Assembly (NCBI RefSeq): GCF_000210095.1
Contig: NC_021039.1
Span: 2,015,898 to 2,079,897 of the forward strand
Direction: 5' to 3'
Length of the DNA stretch: 64,000 nt
From: Ruminococcus champanellensis 18P13 = JCM 17042
GTDB lineage: Bacteria; Bacillota; Clostridia; Oscillospirales; Ruminococcaceae
The notes beneath the pieces were generated by a model. That model saw only the letters and a list, made by a program, of their open reading frames with translations. It searched no databases and was not told the origin of the DNA. Shown piece after piece: positions 41,416-50,122 of this stretch. How positions within the stretch are numbered: position 1 is the stretch's first letter; every line of letters begins with the position of its first letter. The translations under genes and the position numbers were made by a program.

Positions 41416-42033
41416 ATGACCATGTATCGGATCAGCCCCACCGCCGTAAAGATTCATATGACCGGGGCGGAGCTGCGTGCTTACCGGGTCACCTTTGACC
41501 TGTTCGGACAAAATGAGCCGGCAGTCATGCGTCTGCTGGAGGATCTGGTGGCGGCTGCTGTCCGGCGCTTGGGAATTCCGCTGGCTGGCAGCAGGATCTG
41601 CGTCGAGGTTTTTGCACGCAGGGACGGCGGCTGTTATATTTACCTGTCCGCAGCGGATCGCACAGAGCAGACCGGAGCGGTACAGGATGTGATGCTGTAT
41701 GAATTTGAGAAGATGGCGGATCTGATTCAATGCTGCCGGGGCTGTCTTGCTTGCTGGCCTGCCTGCGGACAAAGCGCCTGTTACCGCAATGCCGGACGGT
41801 ACCGACTGGTACTGCGGGTGCCCCAGCCGGATCAGCAGCGGATCTGCATGCGGATGGGGGAATTTGCTGCACCGGCGCAAGCTACGCCCCAGCTTCTGGC
41901 ACAGACCCTGGAACATTTCCAATGCGTCGCCTCCGGGGATGCTGTTACCCGGCTTGCGGGCTGGAGTCATCTCCCCGCAGCAGAGCCGCAGCCCGGAACG
42001 GATCCGCAGCCTGGAACAGATAGCTGCCGGTAA
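41416..42033 (+). CDS. mecA: MecA-like ClpC adaptor protein
   Basis: The N-terminal part (MYRISPTAVKIHMTGAEL then VTFDLFG) and the C-terminal part (YEFEKMADLIQCC) fit the two-domain MecA family, which delivers proteins to ClpC for unfolding and degradation. Length (205 residues) is close to usual. AAAGGA lies 10 bases before this ATG; an ATG two codons later is possible. It is divergent from the RnfD-like gene with only 43 bases between them. Its last 89 bases overlap the end of rpe on the other strand. Confidence 0.7.
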   Translation: MTMYRISPTAVKIHMTGAELRAYRVTFDLFGQNEPAVMRLLEDLVAAAVRRLGIPLAGSRICVEVFARRDGGCYIYLSAADRTEQTGAVQDVMLYEFEKMADLIQCCRGCLACWPACGQSACYRNAGRYRLVLRVPQPDQQRICMRMGEFAAPAQATPQLLAQTLEHFQCVASGDAVTRLAGWSHLPAAEPQPGTDPQPGTDSCR

Positions 42034-42604
42034 CAAGCTCATTGGCTCCTGCCTGTCGGGCAATGGGTGCGGTCTGGTCGTTGATGCCCCCGTCTACCTG
42101 AATACAGAGTTTTGGATAGTCCCGGCGCAGCTGTCGAACCTTTTCCGTGGTATCGGGCAGATAGCTTTGTCCGCCAAAGCCAGGCTCTACGGTCATAACC
42201 AGCACCATATCCGCCAGGGACAGGTAGGGGATCACGTCCTCCACCGGTGTGCCCGGCTTGATGGCGATACCAGCCTGACGGCCTGTCTGTCGGATCGCTT
42301 CCAGAGTTGCCCGGGGATCACTGCTGCTTTCCAGGTGAAAAGTGATCCGGTCTGCTCCGGCTTTTGCAAATGCTGATACATACCGCAGGGGATCGGTGAT
42401 CATCAGATGCACATCCAGAAACAGCTTTGTATGCCGCCGGATGGCGGAAAGCATGGGAATGCCAAAGGAAATGTTGGGAACAAAGACTCCGTCCATCACG
42501 TCGAAGTGTACCATATCGATCTGCCATGTGCGAAGCTTGTCCAGAGCCTCACCCAGGTGACAGATATCTGCGCCTAAAATGGATGCGGAAACAATCGTAT
42601 TCAC
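41945..42604 (-). CDS. rpe: Ribulose-phosphate 3-epimerase
   Basis: Rpe interconverts ribulose and xylulose 5-phosphates in the pentose phosphate pathway. The TIM barrel motifs SASILGAD, HFDVMDGVFVPN (metal-binding His and Asp), LDVHLMI, MTVEPGFGGQ and VDGGI are present. The GTG at 42604 is the start, with GGAGG 5 bases before it; the long open frame upstream is not coding. Length (219 residues) is normal. It overlaps the MecA-like gene tail to tail by 89 bases. Confidence 0.93.
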   Translation of the reverse strand: MNTIVSASILGADICHLGEALDKLRTWQIDMVHFDVMDGVFVPNISFGIPMLSAIRRHTKLFLDVHLMITDPLRYVSAFAKAGADRITFHLESSSDPRATLEAIRQTGRQAGIAIKPGTPVEDVIPYLSLADMVLVMTVEPGFGGQSYLPDTTEKVRQLRRDYPKLCIQVDGGINDQTAPIARQAGANELVTGSYLFQAADPFRAAALLRGDDSSPQAG

Positions 42605-42703
42605 TTGAACCTCCAAAGAAACGGTTTCGGGCAAAGTCCGGGAAGCCTGTGCAAGGATCACAGACAGCAGATTGCCCAAATACCATAATCCACACTTATT
42701 TAT

Positions 42704-42732
42704 ATTATACAGCAAGCGGCAGCAAAGGTCAA
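42704..42732 (-). promoter_or_regulatory. Promoter of rpe
   Basis: On the minus strand TTGACC (42727-42732) and TATAAT (42704-42709) are 17 bases apart, giving a leader of about 90 bases. Confidence 0.75.
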
Positions 42733-42739
42733 GGTACAG

Positions 42740-42768
42740 TTGACGGTTTCCCACGGATGTGCTATACT
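42740..42768 (+). promoter_or_regulatory. Promoter of birA
   Basis: TTGACG (42740-42745) and TATACT (42763-42768) are 17 bases apart. It lies almost back to back with the rpe promoter, only 7 bases between the two -35 boxes. Confidence 0.75.
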
Positions 42769-42803
42769 TTTTTTGAAGCTGATCGGGAAAGGGCGGATGG
42801 GCA

Positions 42804-43793
42804 TTGACCACAAAGGAACAGGTACGAATGGAACTGGAGCGTGCCGGCGGCGGATTTTTATCCGGCACTCAACTGGCACAGCAGCTTGGAGTAAGCCGGA
42901 ACGCTGTCTGGAAAGCCGTGCAGACACTCCAGAAGGAAGGTGTACCCATGCAGGCTGTGTCCAACCGGGGCTATGCCATTCCTCCGGCAAAGGCGGGACT
43001 TTCTGCTCCGGGGATCTATGGACATCTGGCTGATCCCAAACGATATTTCCTGCATGTACACGACACCGTGACCTCTACAAATACCCTTCTGCGGGAGCTT
43101 GCCCAGCAGGATGCACCGGAGGGAACAGTGGTGCTTGCCAATGCACAGACTGCCGGACGTGGCAGATGCGGCAGAGTTTTTTACTCTCCCTGCCGTTCCG
43201 GCATTTACATGAGCCTGCTGCTACGGCCGAAGCTGCCGGTGGAGGAAACGCTGTTTATCACTGCGGCGGCAGCAGTTTCCGTAGCGGATGCCATTAACGC
43301 AGCTGCCGGTGTACGAACCCGAATCAAATGGGTGAATGATATCTACTTACAGGAGCGAAAGGTGTGCGGCATCCTGACCGAAGGTGCGCTGGATCTGGAG
43401 AATGGCATGCTCCGGTATGCAGTGCTGGGCATCGGCATCAATATCGCCCCGCCGGAGGATGGCTTTCCCCCGGAGCTGTCCGGCATTGCCGGATCCCTGT
43501 TTCCGGACGGGCAGGTGCCGGAGGGCTTTGCGGACAAGCTGGCAGCAGGGGTGCTTTCCGCTTTTGATGCCAGATACCGGGCGTTGCCCTCCCATGATTT
43601 TCTGACCAGGTACCGGGATCAATCCATGCTCACCGGCAGACAGGTGACGGTGGTGCAGGGGGAACGGGAGCAGGAGGCTCTGGTGCTTGGAATCGATGAT
43701 GCCTGTCGGCTGCAGGTGCGGTATCCGGATGGCTCAGAAGCAGCACTTTCCTCCGGGGAGGTACGGATCCGTCCCCATCTTGGCGAAAAATGA
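42804..43793 (+). CDS. birA: Bifunctional biotin ligase/biotin operon repressor
   Basis: An N-terminal helix-turn-helix (SGTQLAQQLGVSRNAVWKAV) makes this the bifunctional form. The central ligase domain has the biotinyl-AMP loop AGRGRCGR and KWVNDI, and a C-terminal SH3-like domain ends the 329 residues. It attaches biotin to carboxylases and may repress biotin genes. The start is a TTG at 42804 with a weak GGCGG site; the first in-frame ATG lies later and would cut the helix-turn-helix domain. Confidence 0.92.
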   Translation: MTTKEQVRMELERAGGGFLSGTQLAQQLGVSRNAVWKAVQTLQKEGVPMQAVSNRGYAIPPAKAGLSAPGIYGHLADPKRYFLHVHDTVTSTNTLLRELAQQDAPEGTVVLANAQTAGRGRCGRVFYSPCRSGIYMSLLLRPKLPVEETLFITAAAAVSVADAINAAAGVRTRIKWVNDIYLQERKVCGILTEGALDLENGMLRYAVLGIGINIAPPEDGFPPELSGIAGSLFPDGQVPEGFADKLAAGVLSAFDARYRALPSHDFLTRYRDQSMLTGRQVTVVQGEREQEALVLGIDDACRLQVRYPDGSEAALSSGEVRIRPHLGEK

Positions 43794-43822
43794 TTGCATT
43801 TTCCAAGTGCATCGTGTATAAT
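43794..43822 (+). promoter_or_regulatory. Promoter of recD2
   Basis: TTGCAT (43794-43799) and TATAAT (43817-43822) are 17 bases apart, directly after the birA stop. The recD2 start is 38 bases further on. Confidence 0.75.
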
Positions 43823-43859
43823 AAAACAGTATGCAAATCCGGAGCAGAGGGGGGATACC

Positions 43860-46079
43860 ATGCAGGAGCCGGAAAAGCGGATGCTCCGTTTAGAGGGCGT
43901 TGTGGATAAGGTTCTGTTCTTTAATGAACAGAACGGATATATTGTTCTGGAGCTGGAAACGGATCAGTCCATAGAAACCGTAGTGGGGGAGCTGGGAGAG
44001 ATCGAAGACGGAGAGACCCTTCTGGTGGAGGGGGAGTATATCACCCACAGCAAGTTCGGCACACAGTTCAAGGCATCCTATTGTGAGCGAAAGCTGCCCA
44101 GTACGGCGGAGAATATCCGGAAGTACCTGTCCTCCGGCACCATTTCCGGCATCGGTCCCTCCCTTGCCAAGCGGATCGTGGACGTATTCGGGGATGAGAC
44201 CCTGGAGGTCATGGAGCATCAGCCGGAAAAGCTGCGCACCATCAAGGGCATTTCGGAGAAGAAATGTCAGGAGATCGCCCGGGAGGTGCAGAAAATTTTT
44301 AGTCTGCGCACCCTGATGATCTACTTATCCCAGTATCACATTCCCGCCCGTTATGCGATGAAAGCCTTTCAGCAATGGGGTGTCAACAGCCGGGATGTGA
44401 TTGATGGGAATCCCTATGCATTGTGCGGCGAGTTGGTGGGACTGCCTTTTCAGAAAGCGGAGGTGCTTGCCCGTTCGTTGCGGATCGCTCTGGATTCGGA
44501 TCAGCGGATTCTGGCTGGTTTGCAGTATTTGCTGACCGAAAACACCTTCAGCGGACATACCTGTCTGCCCCTGGATAAGTTGCAGCCTCTTTCCTGCAAA
44601 TATCTGGGCATTGGAGAACAGGACTTTTATGCCAACTACAATCAGGCTCTGGAGAATCAGCAGCTTTATGAGTACAAAAAGGGAGAACGGGAGTTTGTCT
44701 ACCTGCCGGAATATTATATTGCCGAATCCTACATAGCGGATCGGATCAAAGTGATCCTGGAATTCAGTGCTCCGGAGGATTATGACTATGAGGCGCTGAT
44801 CGACCTGGAGGAGCAGGAAAAGCAGATCAAATACGAATCCCTGCAGCGCAAGGCAATCACCACTGCCTTGTCCCGGGGACTGATGGTGCTGACCGGCGGC
44901 CCCGGCACCGGTAAGACCACCACACTGAACGCCATCATCTCCCTGTATGAAAAGCAGGGAAAGAAGGTGCTGATTGCCGCCCCCACCGGCAGAGCCGCCA
45001 AGCGGATCTCAGATCTGACCGGCTATGAGGCAAAGACCATTCACCGCTTGCTGGAGGTGCAGTTTGACAGCAACGAACGGCTCACCTTCAAGCACAATGA
45101 AAAGGATCCATTGGACTGCGAAGTGCTTGTGGTGGACGAAATGTCCATGGTGGATGTGCTGTTGTTTGAGCATCTGCTTCGGGCGCTGAAGCTGCACTGT
45201 CGTATCGTTCTGGTAGGGGACAGCGATCAGTTGCCTTCGGTAGGGGCTGGAAACCTGCTGCGGGATCTGATCGATGGAGGCTGCATCCCGGTAATCGCTT
45301 TGCAGGAGATCTTCCGGCAGGCGCAGCAAAGCTGCATTGTCACCAATGCTCACCGAATCGTCCGGGGTGAGGATCCGGATCTGATGCAAAAGCAGAACGA
45401 TTTCTTCTTTTTGCAGCGATTGAAGCCGGAACCAGCCTGTGAACTGGTGATTTCTCTGTGCCGGGATCGTCTGCCAAAGGCGTATGGCTTTGATCCGCTG
45501 AATGACATTCAGGTCATCGCACCTGCCCGGAAGGGGACACTGGGCGTCATTGCTCTGAACCAGGCGTTACAGGAGGCGCTGAACCCAAAGAAAAAGAGCA
45601 TGGCAGAGTGCAAGACGGCGCTGTACACCTTCCGGGTGGGGGACAAGGTGATGCAGACCCGGAACAATTACGATATCCTCTGGAAAAAGGACGGAGAGCA
45701 GGGTACCGGCATTTTCAACGGAGATATCGGGCGGATCCTGGAGATCAACCGGGCGCAGATGATGGCAACCATTGACTTTGACGGGCGGATCACACCGTAT
45801 CCCCTGGATGTGCTGGATCAGCTGGAGCTTGCGTATGCCATTACGGTTCACAAAAGCCAGGGCAGTGAGTTTGAAGCGGTGGTGATCCCCATTCTGGGAG
45901 GCTTTGAAAAGCTGTACTACCGGAATCTGCTGTACACGGCAGTGACCCGGGCAAAGAAGCTGCTGATCCTGGTAGGCTCCCGGAAGAAGATCGAGGAAAT
46001 GGTACATAATAACCGCAGGACGAACCGGTACTCCTGCCTGCGGCACATGCTGATGCAACATGAACAGGGAAGCAATTAA
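43860..46079 (+). CDS. recD2: ATP-dependent helicase RecD2
   Basis: This 5'-3' superfamily 1B DNA helicase has the RecD2-type N-terminal OB-like and helix-hairpin-helix regions (SGIGPSLAKRIVD, about 85-105). Then come Walker A (GGPGTGKTTT), DEMSMVD, GDSDQLPSVGAG and the C-terminal VHKSQGSEF motif. About 739 residues is typical of Firmicutes RecD2, which is not in a RecBCD complex. A G-rich site precedes the ATG at 43860; the frame upstream lies in the promoter. It overlaps comFC by 20 bases. Confidence 0.93.
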   Translation: MQEPEKRMLRLEGVVDKVLFFNEQNGYIVLELETDQSIETVVGELGEIEDGETLLVEGEYITHSKFGTQFKASYCERKLPSTAENIRKYLSSGTISGIGPSLAKRIVDVFGDETLEVMEHQPEKLRTIKGISEKKCQEIAREVQKIFSLRTLMIYLSQYHIPARYAMKAFQQWGVNSRDVIDGNPYALCGELVGLPFQKAEVLARSLRIALDSDQRILAGLQYLLTENTFSGHTCLPLDKLQPLSCKYLGIGEQDFYANYNQALENQQLYEYKKGEREFVYLPEYYIAESYIADRIKVILEFSAPEDYDYEALIDLEEQEKQIKYESLQRKAITTALSRGLMVLTGGPGTGKTTTLNAIISLYEKQGKKVLIAAPTGRAAKRISDLTGYEAKTIHRLLEVQFDSNERLTFKHNEKDPLDCEVLVVDEMSMVDVLLFEHLLRALKLHCRIVLVGDSDQLPSVGAGNLLRDLIDGGCIPVIALQEIFRQAQQSCIVTNAHRIVRGEDPDLMQKQNDFFFLQRLKPEPACELVISLCRDRLPKAYGFDPLNDIQVIAPARKGTLGVIALNQALQEALNPKKKSMAECKTALYTFRVGDKVMQTRNNYDILWKKDGEQGTGIFNGDIGRILEINRAQMMATIDFDGRITPYPLDVLDQLELAYAITVHKSQGSEFEAVVIPILGGFEKLYYRNLLYTAVTRAKKLLILVGSRKKIEEMVHNNRRTNRYSCLRHMLMQHEQGSN

Positions 46080-46773
46080 GGCGTGGCTCCTGGATCTGTT
46101 CTACCCGAACCGATGCGGCTGCTGTGGAGTATTCATTCCCTGGGATCAGCTGCTTTGTCCGGACTGTGCAGCGTCCCTTCAGCCGGTTCAGGTTTGTCCT
46201 CACTGCGGAAAGGTCCCTTGTAACGGGCAGGAAGCGCTGCCTTACTCCAGGGTGTATGCGGCATACGCCTATGCAGACCGGGCAAAGGACGGAATCCTTT
46301 CCCTCAAGCGGGGACATAATCTGAATTTTGCGATGCATCTGGGCAAGGTGCTGGGCAGTCAGATTCCGGCAGGCGCTTATGACTGCATCGTGCCGGTTCC
46401 CATGAGTCGGCAGCGGCTCCGGGAACGAGGGTACAATCAGGCGGAGCGCATCGGCGCAGCCATGGGGACATACTGCGGTCTGCCTGTGCGGAAGGATTGC
46501 CTGATCCAGCGACAGTCAAAGATCCGGCAGCATGAGCTGGGCGCAAAGGAACGGCAGGAGCATGCAAAGCTGTATGAAGCATCGGAACAGAGACTGGACG
46601 GTCTGCGGATCCTGCTGTGTGATGACGTGCTCACCACCGGCAGTACGGCACAGCGCTGTGCACAGCTTTTGCGGCAGATGGGTGCAGCGGATGTGGGATT
46701 TGCGGCAGGCTGCACCTCTATCAGGAAATGCCGTCCGGAGCATGACAGAAGCTATCAAGCAAAGGAGAAATGA
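46060..46773 (+). CDS. comFC: ComF family phosphoribosyltransferase-like protein
   Basis: An N-terminal zinc ribbon (CGCCG, CPDC, CPHCGKVPC, about residues 19-55) is followed by a phosphoribosyltransferase fold with the PRPP motif LLCDDVLTTGST. Length (237 residues) is usual. ComFC takes part in DNA uptake in competent bacteria, though many carriers are not known to be competent. It overlaps recD2 and the MreB gene at its two ends, so all three are co-translated. Confidence 0.9.
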   Translation: MNREAIKAWLLDLFYPNRCGCCGVFIPWDQLLCPDCAASLQPVQVCPHCGKVPCNGQEALPYSRVYAAYAYADRAKDGILSLKRGHNLNFAMHLGKVLGSQIPAGAYDCIVPVPMSRQRLRERGYNQAERIGAAMGTYCGLPVRKDCLIQRQSKIRQHELGAKERQEHAKLYEASEQRLDGLRILLCDDVLTTGSTAQRCAQLLRQMGAADVGFAAGCTSIRKCRPEHDRSYQAKEK

Positions 46774-46775
46774 AC

Positions 46776-47780
46776 GTGGATATCGGCATCGATCTGGGTA
46801 CTGCAAATATCGTTATGACCATGGGGAAACGGGGCGTGGTACTCAATGAGCCTTCTGTAATCGCCTTCCACAAGCGGACAGAACGGGTGGTCGCCATCGG
46901 ACGGAAGGCATACAGCATGATCGGCAGAGCGCCGGATTACCTGGCAGTGGTGCGCCCTCTGAAGGACGGGGTGATCTCGGATGATGAACTGACCCAGTGT
47001 ATGATCCGGGAATTCATCCTCAAGGTCAGCGGCAGGCAGCTGCTGAAGCCCCGGATCATTATCTGTGTTCCCTCCTTTATTACGGATGTGGAACGGCGTG
47101 CTGTTATGGAAGCTGCCCGAAGCGCCGGATCCCGGAAGGTGAATCTGATCCAGGAGCCGCTGGCCGCTATGCTTGGCGCTGGCGTCAGCATCGGTCAGGC
47201 AAACGGACATATGGTGGTGGATATCGGCGGTGGCACCACGGACATTGCAGTGGTGTCCATGAACGGCATCGTTGCCTCCCATTCCATCAAGGTGGCAGGA
47301 AACAAGCTGGATGAAGCCATTATTCGGTATGTATCCAACAAGTACAAGCTGATGATCGGGGATCGGACAGCGGAGGATGCCAAGATTCAGCTTACCAATC
47401 TGTATGATCCCAGCGAGGATGTGCGGATGACGGTGCGGGGCAAGAATCTGATGCGGGGTCTGCCGGATTCCGCAGAGCTGACAGAGGTAGAACTGTTTGA
47501 GGCTCTGGAGGAGGACGTGTTCGCCATTATCGAGGCAGTGCGTCATGTATTGGAGCGGACGCCTCCGGAGCTGATCGGGGATATTTACGACAATGGCATT
47601 CTCCTCACTGGTGGAGGTTCCTATCTGGGGGGGCTGGAAAAGCTCATCAGCCGAACGCTGGGGGTGAAATGCCATGTAGCAAAGGATGCAGAAACCTGTG
47701 TGGCAAAGGGAACGGCAAAGGCATTCCGGCGGCATGATGTGCTGCTGGATGGCTTTGAAAGCGTGACTTTGTTTAAGTGA
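46776..47780 (+). CDS. mreB: MreB/Mbl-like actin homologue
   Basis: MreB filaments guide side-wall synthesis. The phosphate-binding motif IGIDLGTANI at the start, PSFITDVERRAV, and the second nucleotide motif VDIGGGTTDIAV are clear. Length (about 334 residues) is typical. AAGGAGA lies 8 bases before the GTG at 46776, which is preferred over the ATG at 46770. No mreC or mreD follows, so this may be a second MreB paralogue rather than the main one. Confidence 0.9.
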   Translation: MDIGIDLGTANIVMTMGKRGVVLNEPSVIAFHKRTERVVAIGRKAYSMIGRAPDYLAVVRPLKDGVISDDELTQCMIREFILKVSGRQLLKPRIIICVPSFITDVERRAVMEAARSAGSRKVNLIQEPLAAMLGAGVSIGQANGHMVVDIGGGTTDIAVVSMNGIVASHSIKVAGNKLDEAIIRYVSNKYKLMIGDRTAEDAKIQLTNLYDPSEDVRMTVRGKNLMRGLPDSAELTEVELFEALEEDVFAIIEAVRHVLERTPPELIGDIYDNGILLTGGGSYLGGLEKLISRTLGVKCHVAKDAETCVAKGTAKAFRRHDVLLDGFESVTLFK

Positions 47781-47787
47781 GGTGCAT

Positions 47788-48645
47788 ATGGAGGAACAGA
47801 GCAAAAAGAAGCGGCGAAAAAAGCGGTTGGTGATCGGTGTGGCGGCAGTTTTGCTGCTGAGCGGTTATCTGTACTGGCAGGACAATGATCTGATGCAGAC
47901 CGAATATACCTGCAATTCGCCGGATGTTCCGGCGGAATTTGACGGCTACCGGATTGTACAGGTTTCCGATCTGCACAATAAATGGTGCGGTAAGGATCAG
48001 AAGCGGCTGATAGAAGCCATTCGGGAGGAACAGCCGGATATCATTGTGCTGACCGGAGATATCATGGACGGCAATCATCCGAAGGTGGAGCCTGCCGCCC
48101 GATTCTGCGAGCTGGCTGTCAAAATAGCCCCGGTGTATTTTGTGCCCGGGAACCATGAGGCGATGGTGAAAACAGAATACAGGAGAGCCCTTTACGACCG
48201 GATGCATGCTTGCGGCGTGATCTTCATGATAGATCGCAATGTGGAACTGTCCCGGGAGGAAGCCGCAATCACTCTGACCGGATTGGAAAGCATCCGGAAG
48301 GCGGATTATTTTGCGTTGAAACAGATCTCTGACGCACAGACGGATTTTGTGGTGCTGCTGGAGCATAATCCAACGGATGCCAAAGCCTTTCTCCAGTCAG
48401 ACGCAGATCTGACGCTTACCGGACACACCCACGGAGGGCAGTTCCGCCTTCCGCTGATCGGCGGCCTTTATGCACCGGATCAAGGGATCCTGCCGGAATA
48501 CGATGGAGGCGCATTTTACGATGCAGGGCATATGCTCATCATCAACCGGGGCGTGGGAAACAGTGGATTTCCATTCCGGGTGGGCAACCGGCCGGAAATC
48601 GTAACCGTTACATTACACCGCACGGAAGGAGGCGAAACAACATGA
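47788..48645 (+). CDS. Membrane-anchored metallophosphoesterase
   Basis: A Lys/Arg-rich start and one membrane segment (about residues 14-30) anchor a calcineurin-like domain. The metal-binding motifs are in order: VSDLHN, GDIMDG, PGNHEA and GHTHGGQ. It resembles YaeI/YkuE, which act on lipid or cell-wall-linked phosphates; the substrate is not known. GAGG lies 5 bases before the ATG at 47788. Its stop overlaps the start of the 45-residue gene. Confidence 0.9.
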   Translation: MEEQSKKKRRKKRLVIGVAAVLLLSGYLYWQDNDLMQTEYTCNSPDVPAEFDGYRIVQVSDLHNKWCGKDQKRLIEAIREEQPDIIVLTGDIMDGNHPKVEPAARFCELAVKIAPVYFVPGNHEAMVKTEYRRALYDRMHACGVIFMIDRNVELSREEAAITLTGLESIRKADYFALKQISDAQTDFVVLLEHNPTDAKAFLQSDADLTLTGHTHGGQFRLPLIGGLYAPDQGILPEYDGGAFYDAGHMLIINRGVGNSGFPFRVGNRPEIVTVTLHRTEGGETT

Positions 48646-48779
48646 ACTGGATGCAGCTGATTACCGCAATGGACGCAGTCAAGACAGGGGATACCACCCC
48701 CATCGCATTGTACGCAGTGCTGGGAGGCGTAGCAGCAGTACTGATTATTCTTTGTCTGGTACTGAAAAAGAAGAAGTAG
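48642..48779 (+). CDS. 45-residue membrane peptide with sorting-signal-like tail
   Basis: GGAGG lies before the ATG at 48642, which overlaps the phosphoesterase stop. The product has a short N-terminal part, then KTGDTTPIALYAVL, a hydrophobic stretch and four Lys at the end. This is the layout of an LPxTG sorting tail, but the LP of the motif reads A-V, so a standard sortase may not cut it. It is too short to carry any surface domain. The coupling to the phosphoesterase gene supports expression. Confidence 0.65.
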   Translation: MNWMQLITAMDAVKTGDTTPIALYAVLGGVAAVLIILCLVLKKKK

Positions 48780-48829
48780 CCTAATTTCCCTCCGGCAGTG
48801 CATACATATGAAAGACCGGAGGTGATCGG

Positions 48830-49138
48830 ATGCTGTACAGCTTTGCGGAATTGTGCCGCAAGGAAGTGATCGACGTGGAAAAGGGCGAAAAGCTGGGGTA
48901 TGTGGACGATCTGGAATTCGATGCACAGACCGCTGCGGTTGCAGCCCTTGTGATCCACGGCAGGGAGCGCCTGTTTGGTCTGCTGGGCAGGGAACAGGAT
49001 CTGATGATTCCCTTCCGCCAGATCCGGCTGATTGGTACAGACACCATTCTGGTGGTGCGTGAAGCGGAGCATGGAAGCACAGACAGTACAAAGTGTACAA
49101 TGTCCAGGAGATTTCATATTGAAGATTTATTTAAATAG
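48830..49138 (+). CDS. YlmC/YmxH family PRC-barrel protein
   Basis: The 102-residue protein is a PRC barrel (ELCRKEVIDVEKGEKLGYVDDLEFD and IPFRQIRLIGTDTILV). YlmC/YmxH proteins are common in spore-forming Firmicutes and are often linked to sporulation, but their action is unclear. GGAGGTGA lies before the ATG. It ends just before the rpsB promoter. Confidence 0.85.
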   Translation: MLYSFAELCRKEVIDVEKGEKLGYVDDLEFDAQTAAVAALVIHGRERLFGLLGREQDLMIPFRQIRLIGTDTILVVREAEHGSTDSTKCTMSRRFHIEDLFK

Positions 49139-49139
49139 A

Positions 49140-49182
49140 CAAGAGAAAATCTCTTGCATTAGTATGAAAAGTGTGATATAAT
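49140..49182 (+). promoter_or_regulatory. rpsB promoter with overlapping inverted repeat
   Basis: TTGCAT (49154-49159) and TATAAT (49177-49182) are 17 bases apart. CAAGAGA-AAA-TCTCTTG (49140-49156) overlaps the -35 box. It could be an operator or a weak terminator of the gene before it. Confidence 0.7.
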
Positions 49183-49188
49183 ATTTCA

Positions 49189-49295
49189 GTAATTCACACG
49201 CAGCTGTGAACGGGGGTTGGTGCCTTGCAAAAGGTTGTTCCCGACGGGAATCGGCTGCGGCGGGAAAATTTCAAAACCAATAGGAGGACTACACA
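49189..49295 (+). promoter_or_regulatory. Structured rpsB leader
   Basis: The roughly 105-base leader can fold into at least two hairpins: TTCACA-N6-TGTGAA near 49193-49210 and TTCCC-GAC-GGGAA near 49237-49249, with G-rich links. Such a leader before rpsB suggests feedback control by ribosomal protein S2, as known in other bacteria. The S2 binding motif was not confirmed. AGGAGG lies before the start codon. Confidence 0.5.
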
Positions 49296-50042
49296 ATGGG
49301 CGTAGTATCAATGAAGCAGCTTCTTGAAGCTGGCGTACACTTTGGTCACCAGACAAGAAGATGGAACCCGAAAATGGCTCCGTACATTTTCACCGAAAGA
49401 AACGGCATCTACATCATCGACCTGCAGAAGACCGTAAAGAAGCTTGAGGAAGCTTACATGTTCGTTCGTGATCTGTCCGCTGAGGGCAAGAGCGTTCTGT
49501 TCGTAGGTACCAAGAAGCAGGCTGGTGATTCCGTAAAGGAAGAAGCGACCCGTGCCGGCGCTTACTATGTAAACGCACGTTGGCTGGGCGGTATGATGAC
49601 TAACTTCAAGACCATCCAGAGAAGACTGCAGCGTCTGGAGCAGCTCCACGCAATGGAAGCTGACGGCACATTCAACCTGCTGCCGAAGAAGGAAGTTATC
49701 AAGCTGAACCTGGAGATCGAGAAGCTGGAAAAGTTCATGGGCGGTATCAAGAACATGAAGCAGCTGCCGGGCGCACTGTTCATTGTTGACCCCCGCAAGG
49801 AAAAGATCGCTGTTGCAGAAGCTAAGAAGCTGAACATTCCGATCGTTGCAATCGTAGATACCAACTGCGATCCGGATGAAGTAGATTATGTAATCCCCGG
49901 CAACGATGATGCAATCCGTGCTGTCAAGCTGATCGCCGGCACCATCGCAAACGCAATCATCGAGGGCAAGCAGGGTGCTGACAATGCGGCTGCTGAGGCT
50001 GCACAGGAAGCTCCGGCTGAAGCTGAGGCTGCTGCTGAATAA
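49296..50042 (+). CDS. rpsB: 30S ribosomal protein S2
   Basis: S2 binds the body of the 30S subunit. The start [20 protein letters not shown] and [20 protein letters not shown] are characteristic. At 248 residues it has a longer Ala/Glu-rich tail than most. ATG at 49296 has AGGAGG 9 bases before it. Codon use is visibly biased towards highly expressed genes, as in tsf. Confidence 0.97.
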   Translation: MGVVSMKQLLEAGVHFGHQTRRWNPKMAPYIFTERNGIYIIDLQKTVKKLEEAYMFVRDLSAEGKSVLFVGTKKQAGDSVKEEATRAGAYYVNARWLGGMMTNFKTIQRRLQRLEQLHAMEADGTFNLLPKKEVIKLNLEIEKLEKFMGGIKNMKQLPGALFIVDPRKEKIAVAEAKKLNIPIVAIVDTNCDPDEVDYVIPGNDDAIRAVKLIAGTIANAIIEGKQGADNAAAEAAQEAPAEAEAAAE

Positions 50043-50052
50043 AGAATACTTT

Positions 50053-50088
50053 AAAACCCGGATATGTTGCGATATATTCGGGTTTTCT
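50053..50088 (+). terminator. Terminator or attenuator between rpsB and tsf
   Basis: A stem of 13 pairs (50053-50065 with 50074-50086, one mismatch) is followed by a short T run. It should reduce read-through from rpsB into tsf. No separate tsf promoter was seen, so it may act as a partial terminator. Confidence 0.65.
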
Positions 50089-50122
50089 ATACGAAGCTAA
50101 ATCTGAAATGGAGGATTTCATA

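Noticed and set aside
49140-49156. Inverted repeat after the YmxH-like gene as a terminator
   Set aside because: The 7-base-pair stem is weak and is not followed by T's; it overlaps the rpsB -35 box instead.
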